Of a DNA stretch of 44,712 bases, positions 15,807 through 22,524 are shown piece by piece. Both the position numbers and the translations under genes were made by a program. Origin of the DNA: Apopatocola sp963618015 (GTDB lineage Bacteria; Bacillota; Clostridia; Oscillospirales; Oscillospiraceae); contig CAVEQS010000021.1 in the NCBI GenBank assembly GCA_963618015.1, forward strand, positions 1-44,712. Direction: 5' to 3'. Within the stretch, counting starts at the first letter, position 1, and each line of letters begins with the position of its first letter. The notes beneath the pieces are model-generated. The model searched no databases. It was not told the DNA's origin and saw nothing but the letters and a program-made list of their open reading frames with translations.

Positions 15807-16499
15807 ATGAGAGCCGCCATCTGCGACGACCGCGCCGAGGACGCGCAGCTCGTCGCGCAGTATGTCCGCGCCTGGGGCGAGAGCCGGGGAGAGAGCGTTG
15901 CGCTGGAGATGTTCCCCTCTGCCGAGGCGTTCCTCTTTGCCTACGACGAGGATAAGAATTTTGACCTTCTGCTGCTCGATGTCGAGATGGGCGGCATGGA
16001 CGGCGTAACGATGGCCAAGCGCGTCCGCGCGGAGAACACCGCCGTGCAGATCGTTTTCATCACCGGGTACACGGATTATATCGCCGAGGGGTACGACGTC
16101 GCGGCGCTGCACTATTTGGTAAAGCCCGTCCACGAGGAAAAGCTCTTCGAGGTGCTTGACCGCGCCGCGGCGAAGATCCGCTCGGATAGCCGCGCGCTCA
16201 CGCTTGAGTGCGGCGGCGAGCTCTGCCGCGTGCCGCTCTACGAAATCCGCTATCTCGATGTGGAGAAAAACTACACCACGGTGCACGCAAAGCGGGACTA
16301 CACCGTGAAGAAAACGCTCGGCGCGCTCTCGGACGAGCTGGATGAGCGGTTTTTCCGCATCGGACGCGCGGCGATCGTGAATCTCTCGTACATCCGCCGC
16401 GTGACAAAAACGGACGCGATTTTATCCGACGGCGCGGCCATCCCCCTTCCGCGCGGCGCTTACGAAGCGCTCAACCGCGCCATTATCGCGTATCATTGA
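15807..16499 (+). CDS. LytTR-family response regulator
   Basis: 230 aa, typical of AgrA/VirR-type regulators. Receiver domain 1 to about 120 with acidic pocket CDD (6-8), phospho-acceptor Asp58 in LLLLDVEMGGMDG, and KPV with the conserved Lys. LytTR DNA-binding domain about 135-230, with IRYLDVEKNYTTVHA, FFRIGRAAIVNLSYI and LPRGAYEALN. Start ATG 15807 is preceded by GGAGGGAG; an open frame to 15762 would begin inside the promoter. The kinase gene begins 13 bp after the stop. The probable target is the downstream exporter promoter, which carries spaced direct repeats. Confidence 0.93.
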   Translation: MRAAICDDRAEDAQLVAQYVRAWGESRGESVALEMFPSAEAFLFAYDEDKNFDLLLLDVEMGGMDGVTMAKRVRAENTAVQIVFITGYTDYIAEGYDVAALHYLVKPVHEEKLFEVLDRAAAKIRSDSRALTLECGGELCRVPLYEIRYLDVEKNYTTVHAKRDYTVKKTLGALSDELDERFFRIGRAAIVNLSYIRRVTKTDAILSDGAAIPLPRGAYEALNRAIIAYH

Positions 16500-16512
16500 G
16501 AGGTGAGAGAGC

Positions 16513-17179
16513 ATGAGCCTTTTTTCCCGCCGCGTCGATAAACAGCTCGAAGCCTACCAGCGCGAGCTGGTGGACACGCATTATAAAGAGGTGGAGAACA
16601 TGTACCGCCAGATCCGCGGCTGGCGGCACGACTACCGCAACCACATTCAGGTGCTCAAGGCGTTTGCGGCCAAGGGCGACATGGATGGACGCCATCCGCG
16701 CCTATCTCGACGAGCTGGATACCGATTTAAACACCGTGGACACCGTCGTCAAGACCGGCAACGCCATGGCGGACGCCATTTTGAACAGCAAAATTTCCCT
16801 CGCCACATCGCGCGGCATCACGGTGCAGGCCGATGCGCACATCCCCGTGAAGCTCAAAATGTCCGAGCTCGATCTCTGCTGCATTCTCGGAAATCTCTTC
16901 GATAACGCCATCGAGGCGAGCATGGCCCTGCCGGAAAAGGACCGGCTCATCCGCGTTTACATGGATATGAAGGGCACGCAGCTCTATATTTCGTTTACAA
17001 ACTTCACCGCCGGAAAGAAGCTGGAAAAGACCGGCGGGCGCTTCCGCACCACGAAGGGCGAGGGGCACGGCTTTGGTCTCGTGCGCATCGACGATATCGT
17101 CGCGCGGCTGGACGGGTATCTCTCCCGCAACAGCGAGGACGGTGCGTTCACAACCGAGATACTGCTCCCGCAGGTGTGA
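16513..17179 (+). pseudogene. GHKL sensor histidine kinase, frameshifted
   Basis: The first frame (from ATG 16513, SD GAGGTGAG) gives about 57 kinase-like residues including the phospho-acceptor box WRHDYRNHIQVLKAF, then runs out of frame to a stop at 16905. Homology resumes in the +1 frame as DAIRAYLDELDTDLNTVD and continues through the N box GNLFDNAIEAS, GHGFGL and the end at 17179. The break is at a tandem ATGGATGG (16681-16688); removing one ATGG restores GDMDAIRAYL. No membrane segment is present: about 222 aa in all, a cytosolic kinase core lacking a sensor domain. It may be a real mutation, a phase-variable site or a sequencing error. Confidence 0.85.
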
Positions 17180-17186
17180 AAAACGG

Positions 17187-17245
17187 TTCATCCCCGAAAA
17201 TAGGCAATTCGTCCCCGGTCTGCGCCGGGGACGAAGTTTTATGAT
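17187..17245 (+). promoter_or_regulatory. Candidate LytTR operator and promoter of the ABC exporter pair
   Basis: Two direct repeats, TTCATCCCCG (17187-17196) and TTCGTCCCCG (17208-17217), are spaced 21 bp start to start, two helical turns, as in AgrA-type LytTR sites. A TATGAT -10 (17240-17245) follows, with no good -35 at the expected place just after the second repeat; this is the layout of an activator-dependent promoter. The second repeat is also part of a perfect inverted repeat TTCGTCCCCGG/CCGGGGACGAA (17208-17235). Confidence 0.55.
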
Positions 17246-17277
17246 AGTGTTATCCTCGCAAGGAAGAGGTGGTTTCG

Positions 17278-19113
17278 ATGAAAGAAAAAACGAAAAAGCC
17301 GCGCTACAGTCTGGGGCAGAACATGCTCTGGATGCTGCGGCAGGCGCACGCGGCGCACCGGGACGATGTGCCGGTGCTCGCGGTGATCAAGGCGCTCGCC
17401 GTTGCAGGCACGGGCGTTTCGGGTCTCCTGCTCGCGCCGGAGATCGTCCGCTGCGTGGAAGAGGGGGCTTCGCTCTCGCGTCTTCTCGCGACGATCGCCG
17501 TGCTCGCCGGGGCGCTGCTCGTGTGCTCGGCGGTTAGCATATATCTGGAGCGCGCGCCGCAGTTTGCGCGGGTCGATGTGCGCCTCGCGCTCATCCGCAA
17601 AATACATTATAAGACCTGCGTGATGTCCTATCCGCTCTCCGAGGACCCGGAGGTCCTCAAGCTGCAGGAGCAGGCCATACGCGCTACCACGAATAACCTC
17701 TGCGCGAGCGAGGCGATCTGGGTGGATGAGCAGAAGCTGCTCGCTGCCGCGCTGAGCTTTGTGGTATACCTGCTGCTGCTCACGAATACGAGCGCGTGGC
17801 TGCTCGCCGCGCTCACCGTGACGACGGCGGCGGAGTACTTCGTCAACCGGCGCATCAACGAGTGGGGCTACCGTCACCGCGACGAGGCCGCCGCGCTGGA
17901 AAAGCGCATGGACTATGTTTCGAGCAAGGCGCAGAGCACCGTCCTCGGCAAGGACATCCGCATTTTCGGCATGAGAGCCTGGCTCGAAGCCGTGTACGAC
18001 AAAACGCTCCGCGCGTTTGACGCCTTCGTCGCGCGGCGCGAGCGGGTATATTTCTGGACGAACGTCATTGACGCGGTGCTCACCGCGGCGCGAAACGGTC
18101 TCGCGTATTACTTCCTGCTGCGGCAGACGCTCGCAGGAGGACTGAGCGCGGCGGAATTTCTGCTGTGCTTCTCCGCCGTCGGCGCGTACACCGAGCAGTT
18201 CAACGGCGTGCTCACCGAGCTCGGCACGCTGCGGCGGCAGAGCCTCGAGCTCTGCGCCCTTCGCGAATATCTTGAGCTGCCGGAGCCCTTCCGCATGGAG
18301 GGCGGCAAGCCCCTGCCGGAGTGCCCGGACGGGAAATACGAGCTGCGCCTCGAGCAGGTCTCCTTCCGCTATCCCGGTGCGGATAAGGACACGCTGCACG
18401 GCATCGATCTCACGGTACACCCCGGCGAACGGCTCGCCGTTGTGGGCTTGAACGGCGCCGGCAAGACGACGCTCGTAAAGCTCCTCTGCGGCTTTTACGA
18501 CCCGACCGAGGGGCGCGTGCTCTTAAACGGCACGGACATCCGCGAATTCAACCGGCAGGAATACTATACGCGCTTCACCGCCGTATTCCAGAAATTCTCC
18601 GTGCTGGAAGCGACGCTCGAGGAAAACGTTGCGCAGACGCAAACCGGCATCGACGAGGCGCGCGTGCGCGAATGTCTCGAGAAAGCGGGGCTCACCGAGC
18701 GCGTAGCCGCCATGCCGGACGGACTCAAAACGCACATCGGCCGCCGGGTGTTCGAGGACGGCGTGCTGCTCTCCGGCGGCGAAATGCAGCGGCTCATGCT
18801 CGCCCGCGCGCTCTATAAGAACGCGCCCATCCTGCTGCTCGATGAGCCGACCGCCGCGCTCGACCCCATCGCCGAGAACGATATCTATCAGAAATACGCC
18901 GCCATGACCGAGGGGCGGACGAGCGTGTTCATCTCGCACCGCCTTGCCTCGACGCGCTTCTGCGACCGCATTTTGCTCATCGACGGCGGCGCCATCGCCG
19001 AGCAGGGCAGCCACGAAGAGCTGCTCGCGCGCGGCGGAAAATATGCCGGGCTCTTTGAAGTACAGAGCAAGTATTACCGGGAGGAGGGCGAAAACGATGG
19101 AAGAGAAGAGTAA
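17278..19113 (+). CDS. ABC exporter half-transporter, ATP-binding/permease (first of pair)
   Basis: 611 aa, exporter fold: an N-terminal membrane domain (about 1-330) and a C-terminal nucleotide-binding domain (about 350-600). Walker A is GLNGAGKTT, signature LSGGEMQRLMLAR, Walker B ILLLDEPTAALDP, switch His in FISHRLAS. All catalytic residues look intact. Start ATG 17278 has AGGAAGAGG upstream. It overlaps the next ABC gene by 17 bp, so the two proteins probably form a heterodimer. The substrate is unknown; next to LytTR/GHKL genes such pairs often export peptides or give resistance to them. Confidence 0.92.
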   Translation: MKEKTKKPRYSLGQNMLWMLRQAHAAHRDDVPVLAVIKALAVAGTGVSGLLLAPEIVRCVEEGASLSRLLATIAVLAGALLVCSAVSIYLERAPQFARVDVRLALIRKIHYKTCVMSYPLSEDPEVLKLQEQAIRATTNNLCASEAIWVDEQKLLAAALSFVVYLLLLTNTSAWLLAALTVTTAAEYFVNRRINEWGYRHRDEAAALEKRMDYVSSKAQSTVLGKDIRIFGMRAWLEAVYDKTLRAFDAFVARRERVYFWTNVIDAVLTAARNGLAYYFLLRQTLAGGLSAAEFLLCFSAVGAYTEQFNGVLTELGTLRRQSLELCALREYLELPEPFRMEGGKPLPECPDGKYELRLEQVSFRYPGADKDTLHGIDLTVHPGERLAVVGLNGAGKTTLVKLLCGFYDPTEGRVLLNGTDIREFNRQEYYTRFTAVFQKFSVLEATLEENVAQTQTGIDEARVRECLEKAGLTERVAAMPDGLKTHIGRRVFEDGVLLSGGEMQRLMLARALYKNAPILLLDEPTAALDPIAENDIYQKYAAMTEGRTSVFISHRLASTRFCDRILLIDGGAIAEQGSHEELLARGGKYAGLFEVQSKYYREEGENDGREE

Positions 19114-20971
19114 AAAGAAAGTGTCCACGAGCGAGGCGTGGCGGCTGCACCGCCGCGCGGCAAAGATATTTTATGCCGAACGGCCAATGCTGCGCGCGGC
19201 AAACTGGTTCTATGCCGCTTTCCAGTCGCTCTCGCCGTATGTGCTGATCTATCTTTCCGCGCAGATCATCGGCGAGCTTACGGGTGCGCGCGATGCGCAC
19301 CGGCTCACGGTGCTCGCGATTGCCGCCGTTGCCGCGGCGGCGCTGCTGCCGCTTCTCACCGCCGCGCTCAAGCGCTGGCAGACGGTTTTGTACGACAACA
19401 GCTTCTACATCAACCAGAAAATTTACGCCAACAAGCTGCTGGACATGGATTTCCCCCGGCTGGACGATCCCAAAACGCACGACGATCTCTCCCAGATTCT
19501 CCAAAACGAAAACTGGTCCGGCTACGGCCTGGGGCGTGTGCTCGATGTGGAGACGAACCTGCCGAAGTCCGTATTTGGTGTTCTGGGCGTTATTGCCCTC
19601 ACCGTGACGCTCTTCACGCAGCGCGTGCCGGAGAGCGCCGGGGCGTGGACGGTGCTGAACCATCCGCTGGTTCTGATTGGTTGCGTGCTGCTGCTCGCGC
19701 TGCTCTCGGTGCTGCCGTCACTGTGCATGAACCGCGCCTCCATGCTCACCGCGGAGCTCGCGCCGCTCGCGCGGCTCGGCAACCGGTTTTTCAGCTTCTT
19801 TTCGTTTATGGCCCTTACCGACCGCGACCGCGCGAGCGACATCCGCATGTATAACCAGCAGGACATCTGCGATAGCTACGCTTCGTCCGATACGCCGTTC
19901 AGCCCGGACGGGCCGTTTGCCAAGCTCGCGTGGGGCCGCGGCGGCGCGCTCATGATCGCAAACGCGTCCTTCTCGGTGCTGTTTACCGCGGTGGCGTATC
20001 TCTTCGTCTGTTTGAAGGCGCTCGCCGGTGCGTTCGGCGCGGGCAGCGTTGTGCAGTATGTCTCCGCGCTCACCGCCCTTTCCGGCCATCTCTCGCAGCT
20101 CATCACCTACGGCGGCGATGTGCGCAGCAACGCGCCGTTCCTGCAGGATCTCTTCGCCTTCCTCGATACGCCGAACGAGATGTATCAGGGCTCGCTCACG
20201 ACCGAGAAGCGCGCCGACCGGAAGTACGAGATCGAGTTCCGGGACGTGTCCTTCCGCTACCCCGGCACGGAGAATTGGGCGCTGCGCCATCTGTCGGTGA
20301 AGTTTGAGATCGGAAAAAAACTCGCCGTCGTCGGACCGAACGGCAGTGGCAAAACAACGTTCATCAAGCTGCTTTGCCGCCTGTACGACCCTACCGAGGG
20401 CGAGATATTACTCAATGGCATCGATATTCGAAAATATAATTACCGGGAGTATATGGACGTGTTCTCCGTTGTGTTCCAGGACTTCCAGCTGCTGGCGTTC
20501 TCGCTCGGGCAGAACGTCGCCGCCGCGCCGGAATACGACCGAGAGAGAGCCGAAACCGCGCTCGAACAGGCGGGCTTCGGCGACCGGCTCAAAACGCTGC
20601 CGCTCGGAACCGAAACAAGCCTCTTCCGCGATTTTGACGAGAACGGCGTCGAGGTCTCCGGCGGCGAGGGGCAGAAGATCGCCATCGCCCGTGCGCTTTA
20701 TAAGGACGCGCCGTTCCTCATTCTCGATGAGCCGACCGCCGCGCTCGACCCGATCGCCGAGGCGGAAATTTACGAAAAGCTCAACGACATGGTTGGCGAC
20801 AAGACCGCCATTTACATCTCGCACCGGCTCTCCTCGTGCAAGTTCTGCGACGAGATCGTCGTGTTCGACGCCGGAAAGATCATCCAGCAGGGCGCGCACG
20901 AAGCGCTGCTCGCCGACGAGAGCGGGGAGTATGCGCAGCTCTGGAACGCGCAGGCGCAGTATTACCGCTGA
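19097..20971 (+). CDS. ABC exporter half-transporter, ATP-binding/permease (second of pair)
   Basis: 624 aa, same layout as its partner. Membrane domain up to about residue 360; Walker A GPNGSGKTTF, signature VSGGEGQKIAIAR, Walker B FLILDEPTAALDP, H-loop YISHRLSS. The start at ATG 19097 lies within the end of the preceding gene (17-bp overlap; GGAGGGCG upstream), so translation is coupled. The stop overlaps the 3' end of the convergent TetR gene by 10 bp. Both half-transporters keep a consensus nucleotide site, so neither is obviously a degenerate subunit. Confidence 0.92.
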   Translation: MEEKSKKKVSTSEAWRLHRRAAKIFYAERPMLRAANWFYAAFQSLSPYVLIYLSAQIIGELTGARDAHRLTVLAIAAVAAAALLPLLTAALKRWQTVLYDNSFYINQKIYANKLLDMDFPRLDDPKTHDDLSQILQNENWSGYGLGRVLDVETNLPKSVFGVLGVIALTVTLFTQRVPESAGAWTVLNHPLVLIGCVLLLALLSVLPSLCMNRASMLTAELAPLARLGNRFFSFFSFMALTDRDRASDIRMYNQQDICDSYASSDTPFSPDGPFAKLAWGRGGALMIANASFSVLFTAVAYLFVCLKALAGAFGAGSVVQYVSALTALSGHLSQLITYGGDVRSNAPFLQDLFAFLDTPNEMYQGSLTTEKRADRKYEIEFRDVSFRYPGTENWALRHLSVKFEIGKKLAVVGPNGSGKTTFIKLLCRLYDPTEGEILLNGIDIRKYNYREYMDVFSVVFQDFQLLAFSLGQNVAAAPEYDRERAETALEQAGFGDRLKTLPLGTETSLFRDFDENGVEVSGGEGQKIAIARALYKDAPFLILDEPTAALDPIAEAEIYEKLNDMVGDKTAIYISHRLSSCKFCDEIVVFDAGKIIQQGAHEALLADESGEYAQLWNAQAQYYR

Positions 20972-21594
20972 GCCTCCGGCGCGTATACGGCAAAGAACTG
21001 CCGGATGTGCCGCTCGATGAGCGAAAAGACCTCGTCCTCGCGCTCCGGCTCACGGTCGCAGAGATTGATCCACACCGTGATGGGGAAGGAGAGCTGCGCG
21101 GCGGTGACTTCCGCATCGCCGGTGTCGTGCAGCACGCCCCGGCGGACGAGAAGCTGCACGAGCGCGGTGAAATACCGGAGAACGTCCGTGTAGTTCTGCT
21201 TCGTCTGCAGCTCTGCGAGCATCGGATTCTGGAACTGCTCAATCGTGAGCATTTTCCGCGCGCGGCTTATGTCGGGGTCGTGGAGGATGAAGCGCACGTG
21301 CTCGAGCACGGTTTTCACCGCGTCGTCCGGCGTGACGGGCTGCCGTGAGCCGCTGCCGTCGGGATCGTCCCAGCGCGCCCCGGCAAAAACGGAGCGGCGC
21401 TCATACTGCGCGAGCGTTACGCGCACGAGCGTATCAAGAATGTCCTGCTTGCCGGTAAAGTGGCTGTAGAGCGACGCCTTGCGGATGCCGACGGCGTCCG
21501 CGATCTGCGAAATGGACGTCGCCTCGTATCCCTGCCGCGAAAACAATTCGAGCGCCGCATCGAGGATCGCCTGCTTTGTGCTGCTCTTTTCCAT
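20962..21594 (-). CDS. TetR/AcrR-family transcriptional regulator
   Basis: 210 aa. N-terminal HTH (about 8-52): KQAILDAALELFSRQGYEATSISQIADAVGIRKASLYSHFTGKQDILD, a textbook TetR DNA-binding domain (split here only for description). The C-terminal ligand domain is unassigned. Start at ATG 21594 rather than 21609, because GGGAGG is seven bases upstream. Its 3' end overlaps the exporter gene end on the opposite strand. Its promoter holds an imperfect palindrome, so self-repression is likely. It may also control the exporter pair, but no matching site is seen there. Confidence 0.9.
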   Translation of the reverse strand: MEKSSTKQAILDAALELFSRQGYEATSISQIADAVGIRKASLYSHFTGKQDILDTLVRVTLAQYERRSVFAGARWDDPDGSGSRQPVTPDDAVKTVLEHVRFILHDPDISRARKMLTIEQFQNPMLAELQTKQNYTDVLRYFTALVQLLVRRGVLHDTGDAEVTAAQLSFPITVWINLCDREPEREDEVFSLIERHIRQFFAVYAPEAQR

Positions 21595-21628
21595 GACCGA
21601 GCCTCCCATGGGTGATAGAGATGGAAAT

Positions 21629-21658
21629 ATTATAACCGAACACTCGTTAGGCGGTCAA
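21629..21658 (-). promoter_or_regulatory. TetR promoter with internal operator
   Basis: On the minus strand TTGACC (21653-21658), 18-bp spacer, TATAAT (21629-21634). Within the spacer lies TAACCGAACACTCGTTA (21633-21649), whose ends TAAC and GTTA are inverted and whose inner AACCGA/TCGTT is palindromic but for one base. Position between -35 and -10 fits autorepression. Confidence 0.6.
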
Positions 21659-21680
21659 CAGCAAAAACCCGGCGGGGGAG

Positions 21681-21852
21681 AAACCCTTCCGTCAAAACCT
21701 GCGGTTTTGCCACCTTCCCTGTTAGGGGAGGCAAGTGGGGTTGTGGAAAAATATTGGCTCCCTCTTTGAGGGAGCTGCCGAGCTTGCGAGGCTGAGGGAG
21801 TTACTCCTTCCGTCTCGCCTTCGGCGAGCCACCTCCCTCTAAGAGGGAGGCT
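21681..21852. repeat. Modular intergenic repeat, copy C
   Basis: CCCTTCCGTCAAAACCTGCGGTTTTG, then TTCCCTGTTAGGGGAGGCAAG, a diverged spacer, CTCCCTCTTTGAGGGAGCTG and GAGGCTGAGGGAG, followed by a further half unit (21803-21852) with CTCGCCTTCGGCGAG and CCTCCCTCTAAGAGGGAGG. Compared with copy B the small hairpin changed from AAAAACTTCGTTTTT to AAAACCTGCGGTTTT, so pairing is kept while sequence changes. No ORF in this interval (21595-21909). Confidence 0.75.
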
Positions 21853-21864
21853 CGCAAAAAGGAA

Positions 21865-21898
21865 CCCGGCGGGAGCATTTGCTCCCGCCGGGCTTTTT
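21865..21898. terminator. Strong hairpin terminator downstream of hpf
   Basis: CCCGGCGGGAGC (21865-21876) pairs perfectly with GCTCCCGCCGGG (21881-21892), loop ATTT. CTTTTT follows on the plus strand; on the minus strand TTCCTTTTTG follows, so it can end hpf transcription. Confidence 0.8.
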
Positions 21899-21909
21899 GA
21901 ATATTCGGT

Positions 21910-22455
21910 TTATTCCTCCGTATCGGAGATCAGGCCGTAGCCGCCGTTTTTGCGGCGGTAGACGACCGAAAAGGCGTCTGCGTCCTCGCTGTTGAGGAAG
22001 GCATAGAACTCATGCTCCAGCAGGTTCATCTGCAAGATGGCCTCCTGCGGCGTCATCGGCTTGATGGAGAAGCGCTTGGTGCGCACGATGGTGAAATCGC
22101 CGCTTTCCTCTTCTTCGTCCACGGGGCCGACACCGGTATCCGTCCACTCGATCGGACCGGCCTTGAGCTTCTTCTCCAGGCGGGTCTTGTTCTTGCGGAT
22201 CTGGCGCTCGATGGACGCGCAGGCGGAGTCAATGGACGCGAACATATCCCCAGTCGTCTCGCTCACCCGGTAGAACATACCGTTGTTTTTGAGAGTGACC
22301 TCGGCGGTGTAGCGACCGCGTTCGCGGCTGAAGGTGATGAAGGCTTCGCTGTCCCCGCTGCGGAAAAGGCGTTCGATCTTGCCGACCTTTTTCTCGGCGT
22401 AGGCGCGGAGTTCCTCGCTGACTTCCAGCTTCTTGCCCGTGATGGTGAATTTCAT
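21910..22455 (-). CDS. hpf: Ribosome hibernation-promoting factor, long form
   Basis: 181 aa, the long Firmicutes type that forms inactive 100S ribosome dimers. The N-terminal S30AE/YfiA domain (about 1-100) begins MKFTITGKKLEVSEELRAYA, and has the basic patch RQIRKNKTRLEKKL. A linker rich in Glu follows, then the C-terminal dimerisation domain with IVRTKRFSIKPMTPQEAILQMNLL and FYAFLNSEDADAFSVVYRR. Start ATG 22455 has AAAGGAG upstream; the frame to 22500 includes the promoter. Monocistronic between a terminator and its own promoter. Confidence 0.95.
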   Translation of the reverse strand: MKFTITGKKLEVSEELRAYAEKKVGKIERLFRSGDSEAFITFSRERGRYTAEVTLKNNGMFYRVSETTGDMFASIDSACASIERQIRKNKTRLEKKLKAGPIEWTDTGVGPVDEEEESGDFTIVRTKRFSIKPMTPQEAILQMNLLEHEFYAFLNSEDADAFSVVYRRKNGGYGLISDTEE

Positions 22456-22486
22456 TCCATCCAACTCCTTTCGTGGTTGTGAGCAT

Positions 22487-22495
22487 ATTATACCA
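22487..22495 (-). promoter_or_regulatory. Extended -10 promoter of hpf
   Basis: TGGTATAAT on the minus strand. No good -35 is visible, consistent with an extended -10 promoter. Confidence 0.55.
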
Positions 22496-22524
22496 CACAA
22501 AAAGGAATTTGCATAGACAGTTTG

